Assembly: GCA_028823955.1 (NCBI GenBank)
Contig: JAPPFE010000034.1
Location: 1 to 59,493, forward strand
Length of the DNA: 59,493 nt
Direction: 5' to 3'
Source: Candidatus Dadabacteria bacterium
GTDB taxonomy: Bacteria; Desulfobacterota_D; UBA1144; Nemesobacterales; Nemesobacteraceae
Below are positions 1-8,238 of the stretch, piece after piece. Within the stretch, counting starts at the first letter, position 1, and every line of letters starts with the position of its first letter. The position numbers were made by a program, and so were the translations under genes. Below the pieces are notes generated by a model. That model did not search any database. It saw only the letters and a program-made list of their open reading frames with translations, and had not been told where the DNA came from.

Positions 1-269
1 CCTGAGAGTTGCCCTGGGTACTTGTGCGCCTGCTCCGGAATTTTCACCCTTTCCAAGCACCCTAGATGTCAGGGGAGTTGTCGCTTTTTTTGAGTTTTCA
101 AGTTTCAAAGAACGGAATAAAAGGCACTTCTAAAAATACCTTTATATTCCAGTTAAACTCCAATCAACAATAAATATATGCTCTCACCCCCCCCCAGTCA
201 AGTCAAGTGAACTTTGCCACTGTGTCAGTGCAGGCTCTCGAATCCCTTATTGCCTTAATTGCGGAAAGA
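1..269. other. Gene-free left end of the window
   Basis: No convincing coding region lies here. The stretch holds a run of nine C (187-195) and, around 61-92, a short CCCT/AGGG hairpin followed within about 15 bases by seven T, which could be a weak terminator of something left of the window. On the minus strand the first 60 bases look GC-rich and possibly structured, but they match no RNA family I can name. Confidence 0.4.
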
Positions 270-300
270 TTGTATTTCTTAATTCCGGTATTATATAAAT
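270..300 (+). promoter_or_regulatory. Candidate promoter of ffh
   Basis: TTGTAT at 270-275 and TATAAA at 294-299 are separated by 18 bases in an AT-rich stretch. Transcription would start close to 307, leaving about 40 bases of leader before the ATG at 347. The -35 is only a partial match. Confidence 0.45.
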
Positions 301-346
301 TGCAGTCGTGACCCTCAGGATCTTGGAACCAGAGCTCAGCGAAGCG

Positions 347-1681
347 ATGTTTGAAGGAATCTCGAAAAAACTCGGCACCACCCTCAAGAGAATAGGGGGC
401 TACGGAAAACTCAGCGAAAAGAACATAGAGGACGCACTTCGCGAAGTGCGTCTCAGCCTTCTTGAAGCGGATGTCAATTTCAGGGTGGTCCGCCAGTTCA
501 CCGAGCTTGTCAAGGAAAGAGCACTGGGCCGGGAAGTCGAAAAGAGTCTCAACCCGGGACAGCAGTTCGTAAAGATAGTCAAAGAAGAACTTACCGGCAT
601 TCTGGGGAGAGAAAACGAGCCCCTGAATTTAAACGTCGCGCCGCCCGTGATAATAATGCTGGTTGGGCTTCAGGGTTCGGGAAAAACCACCACGGCGTCG
701 AAGCTTGCCAAGTTTCTCAAGGAACGCTATGGCAAGACCCCGCTTCTGGTTCCCGCCGATATCTACCGTCCTGCCGCGATAGAGCAGCTCAAGGTGCTCG
801 GAGAAAAAATAGACGTAAGCGTCTACGATACCGTGGCCGGTTCTGACCCCGTGGACGTGTGCGCGGATGCGGTCTCTGCCTCGGCGAAACATGGGGCGGA
901 CGCGGTGATCATAGACACGGCCGGACGCCTTCATCTTGACCGCGAGCTAATGGATGAACTGGGAAGCATAAAGAAGAAGGTAAATCCCCATGAAATCCTC
1001 CTTGTTGCCGACTCGATGACGGGACAGGATGCCGTGAACGTTTCGCAGAGTTTTGATGACGCCGTTGATCTCGACGGCGTAATTCTCACGAAGATGGATG
1101 CGGACGCGAGGGGAGGGGCGGCCCTTTCGATAAAGGCCACCACCGGCAAGCCTATAAAGTTTTTCGGAACGGGAGAGAAAGCCGACGCGCTTGAGGTTTT
1201 TCACCCCGAGAGAATAGCTTCGAGAATCTTGGGAATGGGAGATGTCCTCAGCCTCATAGAAAAGGCGGAGGATGCCTTTGAAGAGGAAAGGACGAAAAAA
1301 CTCGCGGAGAGAATATCGAAAAAGCAGTTCTCCCTCGAAGATTACAGGGAATCGATACTGGCCATGAGCAAGCTCGGCTCAATAGAAAGCATAGCCCACA
1401 TGGTCCCGGGGATGAAAAAGGTTACCGATAACCCTGAAGCGATGGCGAAGGCGGAGGATGAGATAAAAAAGAGCCTTGCGATAATCAATTCCATGACGAT
1501 GTCCGAAAGAAGGAATCATGCTATTCTAAACGGCAGTCGCAGAAAAAGAATCGCCAAGGGAAGCGGAACTACGGTGCCTGATGTGAACCGCATGGTAAAA
1601 AACTACATACAGATGCGAAACATGATGAAAAACATGGGGAAAATGGGTAAACTAGCAAAAAGAATGACGAAATTCAGATGA
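347..1681 (+). CDS. ffh: Signal recognition particle protein Ffh
   Basis: This is the GTPase of the bacterial signal recognition particle. It binds 4.5S RNA and hydrophobic signal sequences emerging from the ribosome and delivers them to FtsY, which is also encoded here (20324). In the 444-residue product an N domain (about 1-85) precedes the G domain, with P-loop GLQGSGKTTT near residue 108, then DTAGR and TKMD motifs. The methionine-rich M domain ends in a very basic tail. I chose ATG 347 because family members begin MFEG; a GTG at 308 would add 13 atypical residues. The ribosome site is weak. The gene leads the ribosomal-protein/tRNA-modification cluster downstream, a common bacterial arrangement. 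Confidence 0.97.
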   Translation: MFEGISKKLGTTLKRIGGYGKLSEKNIEDALREVRLSLLEADVNFRVVRQFTELVKERALGREVEKSLNPGQQFVKIVKEELTGILGRENEPLNLNVAPPVIIMLVGLQGSGKTTTASKLAKFLKERYGKTPLLVPADIYRPAAIEQLKVLGEKIDVSVYDTVAGSDPVDVCADAVSASAKHGADAVIIDTAGRLHLDRELMDELGSIKKKVNPHEILLVADSMTGQDAVNVSQSFDDAVDLDGVILTKMDADARGGAALSIKATTGKPIKFFGTGEKADALEVFHPERIASRILGMGDVLSLIEKAEDAFEEERTKKLAERISKKQFSLEDYRESILAMSKLGSIESIAHMVPGMKKVTDNPEAMAKAEDEIKKSLAIINSMTMSERRNHAILNGSRRKRIAKGSGTTVPDVNRMVKNYIQMRNMMKNMGKMGKLAKRMTKFR

Positions 1682-1724
1682 CGGGAACATATCTTTAACC
1701 CCGACTTCAGGAGGTAACAGTAGT

Positions 1725-1958
1725 TTGGTCAAGATAAGATTGAGCAGGATGGGATCTAAGAAGAGGCCGTTTTACAGGATAGTCGCTGCGGATGTCCGTT
1801 CCCCGCGCGACGGAAAGTTTCTTGAAATACTGGGACATTACGACCCGCGGAAAAAACCTCACGAACTCAAGGTAGACATGGAAAGAGTGAAAGCGTGGAT
1901 GGATAACGGCGCCAAGGCAACCAACAGGGTAAGCAAGCTCATATCGCAGGTTACGTAG
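1725..1958 (+). CDS. rpsP: 30S ribosomal protein S16
   Basis: S16 is a small-subunit assembly protein. The 77-residue product has the full family core: MVKIRLSRMGSKKRPFY at the start, then the RIVAADVRSPRDG and GHYDP segments. The start is a TTG at 1725, because the conserved N-terminus begins exactly there. It is backed by a full AGGAGG at 1709-1714 with 10 bases of spacing, so a strong ribosome site compensates for the weak codon. It sits 43 bases after ffh and ahead of khpA-rimM-trmD, the classical order. Confidence 0.96.
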   Translation: MVKIRLSRMGSKKRPFYRIVAADVRSPRDGKFLEILGHYDPRKKPHELKVDMERVKAWMDNGAKATNRVSKLISQVT

Positions 1959-2019
1959 CACATTTTCTTCCACGTGAAAATTCATACACAAAGATTATAG
2001 TTTCAGGAGGGATGCTCCT

Positions 2020-2259
2020 ATGAGTCAGCTCAAAGAGTTTGTCGAATTCATGGCTAAATCCATTGTCGACAACCCCGAGGAGGTTCAGGTGACAGAGGTG
2101 GCGGGCGAGAAAACTACGGTTATTGAGCTTAGAGTAGCCTCCGAAGACTTGGGGAAGGTAATCGGAAAACAGGGGAGAACCGCAAAGGCGATTCGCAGCA
2201 TATTGAGCGCCTCGGCCGCAAAAATGAAAAAACGCGCCGTCCTGGAGATCCTTGAATAG
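2020..2259 (+). CDS. khpA: KH-domain RNA-binding protein KhpA
   Basis: This is a short single-KH-domain protein of 79 residues, the usual length. The RNA-binding GxxG loop is visible as GKQGRT near residues 49-54. KhpA proteins bind RNA and in some bacteria act with KhpB on division and envelope genes; here the role is inferred from family and from its standard place between rpsP and rimM. AGGAGG lies at about 2004-2009 ahead of the ATG. The gene ends 2 bases before the rimM start, so the two are probably translated in sequence. Confidence 0.92.
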   Translation: MSQLKEFVEFMAKSIVDNPEEVQVTEVAGEKTTVIELRVASEDLGKVIGKQGRTAKAIRSILSASAAKMKKRAVLEILE

Positions 2260-2261
2260 CA

Positions 2262-2795
2262 TTGCCGGAAAGCGCGAAACAAACCCTTGTTCTCTACGGG
2301 AAGATAACCAAAAGACATGGTCTTTACGGTGAAGTGAAAGTGTTCGCCTTCGGCGGGCATCCCGAAACCCTCTCCGGGGTAGGAAAAATCTATGTAGAAA
2401 TTCCCGATCAGGAAGAACCCCGAAGATTCACTCTGTCCCAGATAAAAATCCAGAAAAACGTCGCAATTGTTAAGCTAAAGGACATCGATACCCCCGAGGC
2501 TGCCGACGCACTTAAGAATCTCCATGTTCTGCTCGAAAAAAACGATTTACACCCCCCGGGAGAAGATGAATATTACTGGACTGACCTCATCGGGCTTCGG
2601 GTCCGCACCTCCCACGGAGATAATATTGGAGAGGTAAGGGATCTTATCGATACGGGTGGACACGACATTCTCGTGATAAAAAGTCCGGAACAGGGGCGGG
2701 AATTCCTGGTTCCGTTTGTCAAAAGGTTCGTGACCGCGGTGGACCTTGACGGTTCGATGATCACCGTGGAACCAGTAGAGGGGCTCCTCGAGTAA
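2262..2795 (+). CDS. rimM: 16S rRNA processing/ribosome maturation factor RimM
   Basis: RimM helps mature the 30S head by binding S19 and pre-16S rRNA. The 177-residue product has the N-terminal RimM beta-barrel (GKITKRHGLYGEVKV near residues 13-27) and the C-terminal PRC-barrel-like half (EYYWTDLIGLRV near 103-114, then GHDILVI and LVPFVK). The only in-frame start after the preceding stop that fits the family is TTG 2262. Its ribosome site is poor, and coupling to khpA, which ends 2 bases earlier, would explain how it is translated. It precedes trmD, as usual. Confidence 0.94.
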   Translation: MPESAKQTLVLYGKITKRHGLYGEVKVFAFGGHPETLSGVGKIYVEIPDQEEPRRFTLSQIKIQKNVAIVKLKDIDTPEAADALKNLHVLLEKNDLHPPGEDEYYWTDLIGLRVRTSHGDNIGEVRDLIDTGGHDILVIKSPEQGREFLVPFVKRFVTAVDLDGSMITVEPVEGLLE

Positions 2796-2811
2796 TTCCG
2801 GTGATACTGCG

Positions 2812-4110
2812 ATGAAGTTTGACATAGTGACAATCTTTCCCGGTTTTTTTGATTCCGTTTTTTCATTCGGAGTAATAAGCAGGGCCGTTGAAAACAAGGC
2901 CGTGGAGATAAACGTCCACGACCTGAGAACTTATTCAGCGGAGAAGCATGGAAAAACTGATGATACTCCGTACGGAGGGGGGAGCGGAATGCTTATGACC
3001 CCGGGACCGATAGGGAATGCCATCGGTCGTATAAGAGAAAAGGGGCTTCGCTCCGCCGTAATTCTGACGACTCCCAAGGGAGAGGAATTTGATGACCGCA
3101 AGGCGCAAGAACTTTGCGGGTTTGAGCAGCTGATAATCCTCTGCGGTCGGTACGAAGGTGTGGATGACAGGGTGAGCGAACTATACGTTGATATGAAGAT
3201 ATCAACCGGGAAATACATAAATTCCGGGGGAGAATACGCATGTTCCCTGATAGTGGATGCCGTATCAAGATACCTTCCAGGGGTTCTCGGAAACACTGAG
3301 TCTCTTTCCTCTGAGTCTCTTACAAACGGGCTTCTTGAGTATCCTCAGTATACGAAGCCGCGAACATACAGAGGAAAGAAAGTCCCCGAACTGCTTCTTT
3401 CAGGGGACCACGAGAAAATAAGGAAATGGAGGAGGCAGGAGAGCATAAAAAGTACTTTCATCCACAACCCCGCTTCCCTTGACGACGCCCAACTTTCCAA
3501 GGAAGAAGACGCTTTCCTAAAGGAACTCAAGGTCGGCAATTCTCCGGATTTTAGGGTTTACATAGCCCTTGTGCATTACCCGGCGTATAATAACCGTCTT
3601 GAAGTCATCTCGACTGCATTTAAGAGCATAGACGCGCACGACATATCAAGGGACGCCACTACATACGGAGTCAAAAAATTCTATCTGATAAACCCTGTCG
3701 AAGAGCAGCGCCGCCTTGCGGGCAGACTCGTCGATCACTGGATCGAGGGAGAGGGAAGGAGTTTTAACGAGACCAAAAGCAAGGCTTTCGGGATCATAAC
3801 CATAATGAGTACTATTGAGGAGGCCGTCGAGCAGATAGAGGAAATCGAAGGGAAAAAACCGAAGATAGTGGTTACTGACGCCCGCTTTTCAGACGACATG
3901 ACTGGCTACCGGGTGCTTCGGGAAAAAATATTCGAAAACACGGAGCCTTTTCTGATTCTTTTCGGTACGGGATGGGGACTCACGCTTGAGACAATAAAAG
4001 CAGCTGACTACGTGCTGAAACCCATAAGCGGCTATAGTGAATTCAACCATCTTTCGGTGAGAAGTGCGGCCGCCATAGTGCTTGACAGACTGCTTTCCTG
4101 CGGAGTCTGA
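2812..4110 (+). CDS. trmD: tRNA (guanine-N1)-methyltransferase TrmD fused to a second RNA methyltransferase domain
   Basis: Residues 1-240 are TrmD, which methylates G37 of tRNAs to prevent frameshifting. Seen are GGGSGMLM (56-63), LCGRYEGVDDR (about 110-120) and the knot segment SGGEYACSLIVDAVSRYLPG. Residues about 247-432 form a second domain with GTGWGL, KPISG and NHLSVRSAAAIVLDRL. These fit the SAM-dependent RNA methyltransferase family found as a separate gene next to trmD in many deltaproteobacteria (Pfam RNA_Me_trans, a SPOUT-type knot). At 432 residues it is about 180 longer than ordinary TrmD, and no stop separates the parts. By alignment with E. coli TrmD from memory, the catalytic Asp169 position is Glu168 here (SSESL), a conservative but unusual change. 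Substrate of the second half is unknown. Confidence 0.93.
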   Translation: MKFDIVTIFPGFFDSVFSFGVISRAVENKAVEINVHDLRTYSAEKHGKTDDTPYGGGSGMLMTPGPIGNAIGRIREKGLRSAVILTTPKGEEFDDRKAQELCGFEQLIILCGRYEGVDDRVSELYVDMKISTGKYINSGGEYACSLIVDAVSRYLPGVLGNTESLSSESLTNGLLEYPQYTKPRTYRGKKVPELLLSGDHEKIRKWRRQESIKSTFIHNPASLDDAQLSKEEDAFLKELKVGNSPDFRVYIALVHYPAYNNRLEVISTAFKSIDAHDISRDATTYGVKKFYLINPVEEQRRLAGRLVDHWIEGEGRSFNETKSKAFGIITIMSTIEEAVEQIEEIEGKKPKIVVTDARFSDDMTGYRVLREKIFENTEPFLILFGTGWGLTLETIKAADYVLKPISGYSEFNHLSVRSAAAIVLDRLLSCGV

Positions 4111-4183
4111 TCCGCTGAAACCGGCTGGGACGGATGTCTCGGGAAGCTTCCTGAAGCAACCGAAAAAAAGCCCTTTTAATATT

Positions 4184-4212
4184 TTGACAATCCCCATGAG
4201 GTTCTGTATATT
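4184..4212 (+). promoter_or_regulatory. Strong sigma-70-type promoter ahead of rplS
   Basis: TTGACA at 4184-4189 and TATATT at 4207-4212 are spaced by exactly 17 bases. An A/T-rich stretch just upstream (4161-4183) could act as an UP element. Transcription would begin near 4219, about 24 bases before the rplS ATG, so rplS can be transcribed apart from the trmD operon. Confidence 0.75.
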
Positions 4213-4242
4213 CAACATCCCGCGAAAAGGAAAATTGATAAA

Positions 4243-4587
4243 ATGGGAATTATAGCAGAAATTGAAAAAAAGCACCTGAGAACGGACCTGCCGGAATTTC
4301 GAGCTGGGGACACGGTATCGGTCCACTACAACATCAAGGAAGGTGAAAGGAGAAGGATCCAGGTTTTTGAAGGTACCGTGATAGCCAGAAAGGGTTCGGG
4401 CTTCAGGGAAACTTTCACGGTCAGGAAGGTTTCCTACGGTATAGGTGTCGAGAGAATCTTTCCCCTGCATTCCCCCCTTATAGGGAAAATAGAAGTAAAA
4501 AGAAAAGGCCGTGTGAGAAGAGCCAAGCTTTACTACCTAAGAGGCCTTTCAAAAAAAGCCAGCAGAATAAGGGAGAGAACCTCCTAG
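4243..4587 (+). CDS. rplS: 50S ribosomal protein L19
   Basis: L19 lies at the interface of the large and small subunits. The 114-residue product carries the family core: [22 protein letters not shown] near residues 24-45, then [24 protein letters not shown] and PLHSPLI, ending in a basic tail. The length is normal. It follows trmD, as in most bacteria, but is set off by its own promoter. It converges on the phosphatidyltransferase gene, with only 8 bases between the stops and no clear terminator in between. Confidence 0.97.
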   Translation: MGIIAEIEKKHLRTDLPEFRAGDTVSVHYNIKEGERRRIQVFEGTVIARKGSGFRETFTVRKVSYGIGVERIFPLHSPLIGKIEVKRKGRVRRAKLYYLRGLSKKASRIRERTS

Positions 4588-4595
4588 TCCGCGAC

Positions 4596-5327
4596 TCATC
4601 CAGTCCCGTCAGTCCCGCCGTTTTCGGCTTTCTCCATCTTGCTCATTACGTGAACCATTCTCTGTATTGAGGTGTAGAAGGAAAAGACGAAGAGAATGAG
4701 GATTGAAAGCTTCAGAAGGTAATCCCTGTTTCCAAGCCCCATAAGAAAGGTAACTATGTTGCCAAGGAAGTTAAACGTCGAGAGGACCCCCAAGTAAACT
4801 ACTCTCTCGGCTCTCTGCATTATTCCCACTTCGCAGTCGATTCCAAGCCCCTCGGCCCTGGCCCTTGTGTAGCTGACCATCATGGAACAGCTGACTATGA
4901 GGAAGACGATATAAACGAAAAAAGTGTCTCTGAAAAAGCTCAGAAGACCCAAGTAGATAAGAACTTCTGAGTACCTGTCCACGCAGGAGTCAAAAAAAGC
5001 TCCTCTGGGTGAATTAAGGCCTTGGGCTCGTGCCACCCTTCCATCGAAAATGTCAAAAGTCGAGCCGGCCAGCAGCAGAACTCCAGCTATGAAGATCATG
5101 CCCAGATGGAAAAACCACCCCGCAAGTGCGGAAACTATCAGGGTGGTAATGGTGAGTACGTTGGGGCGAAACTCCCTTTCTATAAGAAAGTCCTCTATGG
5201 GTTTCATAAGAAAGACCCACCAGGACTTGATCCCGCCTGAGAGAAGTTTGCTAGAGTCCGGTTTTCTCCCGGTTTTAGACCTCTCGTCAGCTTCCTCGGA
5301 GCTAGGTTTTGACCAGCCGTTTTCCAT
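4596..5327 (-). CDS. CDP-alcohol phosphatidyltransferase family membrane enzyme
   Basis: This is a membrane enzyme that transfers a phosphatidyl group from a CDP-activated lipid to an alcohol. The complete family signature DGxxAR-x8-GxxxD-xxxD is visible as DGRVARAQ...GAFFDSCVD near residues 94-116. Several hydrophobic segments follow. A charged, Ser-rich N-terminus of about 30 residues is longer than usual. Which alcohol is used (glycerol phosphate, inositol phosphate or other) cannot be told from sequence alone, so I give no symbol. It is the last gene of the minus-strand run that starts with tolQ; 70 bases separate it from the SPOR gene. Confidence 0.85.
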   Translation of the reverse strand: MENGWSKPSSEEADERSKTGRKPDSSKLLSGGIKSWWVFLMKPIEDFLIEREFRPNVLTITTLIVSALAGWFFHLGMIFIAGVLLLAGSTFDIFDGRVARAQGLNSPRGAFFDSCVDRYSEVLIYLGLLSFFRDTFFVYIVFLIVSCSMMVSYTRARAEGLGIDCEVGIMQRAERVVYLGVLSTFNFLGNIVTFLMGLGNRDYLLKLSILILFVFSFYTSIQRMVHVMSKMEKAENGGTDGTG

Positions 5328-5397
5328 AAAAAGATAATACCCTGTAATTTCCTCTGTAGTCTATTGGGGTAGACGACGTATGGCTGTCCTCTGTCGT

Positions 5398-5925
5398 TCA
5401 GTCGTTAACAGTTACGTAGAACTTGAAATCCCTTTCTTTTCCCTTTATTTCGTTTCCGTATTCCCGTGCCTGTTCCTTGGATTGAAAGGTTCCTATCCTC
5501 ACTCTGTAGAAAGTTGTGATTTCAGAAGGCGAGTACTCCCTTATAAAAGCAGGATATCCCTTGTCTTTGTAGAATCTCACGGTTCGGTTAGCGACTTTTT
5601 TGCTCAGGAAAGAGCTGACCTGAATGGTGTATTTATGGTCAGGATTGATCATCGCCGACAGGTACTTGTCACGGGCGGATGTGTCTTTTTCATCCGGAGT
5701 AGCGGCCAGTTCTTCCGCTTCGTCGCTTGGGGTTTTCTCTTGCGAGACAAACGAAAACAGTTTTTCCAGCAGTCCGGGAGATTTCTCCGCCGAGATAGGC
5801 TCGTCCGCAGGGATGAATTTTTTCCCCACCACGACTCCCAAGGAAAACACCATTGTGAAAACAATGAGAAAAACTAGGGAAAGCCGTAGAATCCGGGGAT
5901 TTTTTTCTTTTTTCTCTTCAGCCAT
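5398..5925 (-). CDS. SPOR-domain membrane protein
   Basis: The product of 175 residues has a short cytoplasmic N-terminus, one membrane segment at about residues 13-33 (LRLSLVFLIVFTMVFSLGVV) and an acidic linker. The C-terminal SPOR domain (about 97-175) has the typical YTIQVSSF start and YRVRIGTF repeat. SPOR domains bind denuded glycan strands at division septa, so a periplasmic cell-envelope role is likely; the exact partner is unknown. It starts 2 bases after argS ends and is probably co-transcribed with it. FtsN is functionally similar, but this is only an analogy. Confidence 0.85.
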   Translation of the reverse strand: MAEEKKEKNPRILRLSLVFLIVFTMVFSLGVVVGKKFIPADEPISAEKSPGLLEKLFSFVSQEKTPSDEAEELAATPDEKDTSARDKYLSAMINPDHKYTIQVSSFLSKKVANRTVRFYKDKGYPAFIREYSPSEITTFYRVRIGTFQSKEQAREYGNEIKGKERDFKFYVTVND

Positions 5926-5926
5926 T

Positions 5927-7600
5927 TTACATGCTTCTGGGGGCGTTTATTCCGAGAAGACCGAGACCGTTTTCTATTACCACCTGTACGTAGCGTGCTA
6001 GGCAGAGTCTCGCGGAGGCCATGTCGGTGTTCTCCGAGTCCAGAATTCTCGTCTTATTGTAATAAAAATGGAACTCGGCCGCCAATTCCTGAAGATAATA
6101 AACCACTTTGTGCGGGGAAAGCGATTCGGCCGCCGAACGGACTACCTCGGGGAATCTGAGAAGTATTTTCATTATGTTTCGTTCCTCGTCGTTTGAAAGG
6201 AGATTAAGATGCTCCTCCGAGGCGCTAATCCCCGCTTCCTCTGAGTTCCTCATCAGACTTGAAATTCTGGCGTTTGCGTACTGAACGTAGTAAACGGGAT
6301 TTTCGCTGGACTCCTTTTTCGCCAGGGAAAGATCAAAATCAAGGTGGCTGTCGGAGCTTCTCATGAGCAAGAAGAATCTCGTGGCGTCACACCCAACCTC
6401 GCGGAGCACTTCGCGGAGGGTAACGAAATCTCCCGTTCTTTTCGACATCGGAACTTCCACCCCCTCTCTTACGAGCCTTACGAACTGTATAAGGAGCACA
6501 TGCAGGGAAGATTCATCAAGGCCGAGAGCCTTCATAGAGGACTTAAGACGCAATACGTGGCTGTGGTGATCGGCTCCCCAGACGTTTATTAACTTGGAAA
6601 ATCCTCTTGAATATTTATCCATGTGGTAGGCTATGTCGGATAGAAAGTAAGTCGGAGCACCGTCTTTTTTTATTATTACCCAGTCCTTGCCGTCCCCGTA
6701 CAGGGAAGCCTTGAACCAGAGTGCCTGTTCCTTTCTTTCAACTGTCCCAAGATCCTCGAGTTTGGCAAGAGTCTTGTCCAGTTTTCTTTCTTCAGAACCG
6801 CGACCGTGTATTTCGATTCTCTCGCTGTACCAGTTGTCAAAATTCACCCTCAGGTCCAGAAGGTCAGTTTTTATTTCCTCAAGAAGCCTTGAGTAAGCAA
6901 ACTCCCTGCAGAACTCGATAGCTTCCGATTCATCCCCGGGCACTTGAGGGCATTCTTCCGATTTTTTTATTTCCCCGGCGAGTTCTGAGATGTACTCGCC
7001 GTGATAGCCGTCTTCCGGAAGCTCTCTTGCGAGTCCGCAGGACCGTGCGAGAGCCGAGTATACCGACTCGCCGAGCATATCCATCTGCCTGCCCGCGTCA
7101 TTTATGTAGAATTCTCTGATTACTTCGTATCCGCAAAAGGAAAGCATTCTGCACACCGAGTCTCCGACAACGGCGTTTCGGGCGTGGCCGAAATGAAGAT
7201 AGCCCGTAGGATTGGCGCTTACAAATTCAACTATCACTCTCTGCCCGGAGCCCTCGCGTGAGGCTCCGTACTTTTCGCCGAGACGAAGAATCTCTCTAAG
7301 TTGTGATTCGAACAGGGTTTCGTTAACGAAAAAATTTATGAATCCCGGCCCCGCAATATCAAGCCTTTCTATGAAACCGTGCTGGCGCTGCTCTATGGCC
7401 TCGACTATTTCTTGCGCGACTTCACGGGGATTTTTGCCCTTCATGCTTCCTATAACAAGCGCCGCATTCGTGGAGAAATCACCGAATTCCTTTTTTTTCG
7501 GTACCGATACCTCGAACTCTGTCTCGTTTCCCATCGGGCTTCCGGGTAACGCGAGCGAATCCACGGACTCTTTTATGATTTTCAGTATTTCGTCCTTCAT
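5927..7600 (-). CDS. argS: Arginyl-tRNA synthetase
   Basis: A class I synthetase that charges tRNA-Arg. The 557-residue product has the N-terminal additional domain, the HIGH-type motif as HFGH in NPTGYLHFGHARNAV (about residues 130-145), a KMSKS-type motif reduced to MSKRTG, and the C-terminal DALR anticodon-binding domain. Many ArgRS enzymes lack the first Lys of KMSK, so that is not a defect. It lies between a histidine phosphatase and the SPOR gene in the minus-strand run. Confidence 0.97.
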   Translation of the reverse strand: MKDEILKIIKESVDSLALPGSPMGNETEFEVSVPKKKEFGDFSTNAALVIGSMKGKNPREVAQEIVEAIEQRQHGFIERLDIAGPGFINFFVNETLFESQLREILRLGEKYGASREGSGQRVIVEFVSANPTGYLHFGHARNAVVGDSVCRMLSFCGYEVIREFYINDAGRQMDMLGESVYSALARSCGLARELPEDGYHGEYISELAGEIKKSEECPQVPGDESEAIEFCREFAYSRLLEEIKTDLLDLRVNFDNWYSERIEIHGRGSEERKLDKTLAKLEDLGTVERKEQALWFKASLYGDGKDWVIIKKDGAPTYFLSDIAYHMDKYSRGFSKLINVWGADHHSHVLRLKSSMKALGLDESSLHVLLIQFVRLVREGVEVPMSKRTGDFVTLREVLREVGCDATRFFLLMRSSDSHLDFDLSLAKKESSENPVYYVQYANARISSLMRNSEEAGISASEEHLNLLSNDEERNIMKILLRFPEVVRSAAESLSPHKVVYYLQELAAEFHFYYNKTRILDSENTDMASARLCLARYVQVVIENGLGLLGINAPRSM

Positions 7601-7618
7601 GAGTTTTTGCTGCCTGAC

Positions 7619-8233
7619 TTACTCGACGGGAAGGCCCAGGTGATCGATATCGTTAAAGGATATTATAACGAACCTGCCGTCGTATACTTCAACAACGCTT
7701 TTTGAGGCTTCATCTACTATGTAATCGCGCAATTTTTTAAGGGAGCTTCCGGTAAAACTGCAAAACAGTGTCCCTATGACCATGTTGTGGCTTACGACCA
7801 CTATGTTCTGCGATTCGAAGCGGCTTTTGATATCTACTATGGCGTCAAGAGCCCTTTGCTGAACGCCTTTTAATGACTCTCCGCCTGGTAACTGCAGGGT
7901 TTCCGGGTCTTTGCGCCAGTGTTCAAGCACGTCGGGATACTTCTCCCTTATATAGGAGAAATCAAGCCCCTCAAAAATTCCCTGATCCATCTCCCGAAGA
8001 TCATCCCTCATATCAATGTCAATTGAGTGGTACGCGGCGATTTTCGCTGCCGTCGTCTTCGCCCTTACAAGGTTGCTCGAGTATATGCGGTCGATACTCT
8101 CGTCCTTAAGAGAGAAAGCCACTTTCTCCGCCTGTTCTATTCCGGCGGGGTTAAGCGGAACATCACTTATCCCCTGACATCTTCCGGTCTCGTTCCAGTC
8201 TGTTTTTCCGTGTCTTACGAGTATCAGCCGCAT
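7619..8233 (-). CDS. Histidine phosphatase (phosphoglycerate mutase-like) family protein
   Basis: This cytoplasmic phosphatase-fold protein of about 204 residues opens with the catalytic RHG motif (LVRHGKTDWNETG). It then has the usual second-half motifs GGES and VSHNMVIG with the second catalytic His. Members include alpha-ribazole phosphatase, cofactor-dependent phosphoglycerate mutases and broad sugar phosphatases, and the sequence does not decide among these. ATG 8233 puts RHG near the N-terminus. An in-frame GTG at 8242 overlaps the upstream stop as GTGA and is an alternative start. It sits between the TolA-like gene and argS. Confidence 0.85.
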   Translation of the reverse strand: MRLILVRHGKTDWNETGRCQGISDVPLNPAGIEQAEKVAFSLKDESIDRIYSSNLVRAKTTAAKIAAYHSIDIDMRDDLREMDQGIFEGLDFSYIREKYPDVLEHWRKDPETLQLPGGESLKGVQQRALDAIVDIKSRFESQNIVVVSHNMVIGTLFCSFTGSSLKKLRDYIVDEASKSVVEVYDGRFVIISFNDIDHLGLPVE

Positions 8234-8238
8234 GCCGA

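Noticed and set aside
1-120. Minus-strand AACTCTCAGG and GGGTGAAAATTCCGGAG recalling riboswitch or RNase P ends
   Set aside because: The other conserved blocks of glycine and cobalamin riboswitches and of RNase P RNA are missing, and the window ends here.
187-195. Run of nine C
   Set aside because: A homopolymer in a non-coding region; likely neutral, possibly a sequencing error.
5380-5877. Plus-strand frame of 165 residues over the SPOR gene
   Set aside because: It is antisense to a clear SPOR-domain gene and has no recognisable motif.
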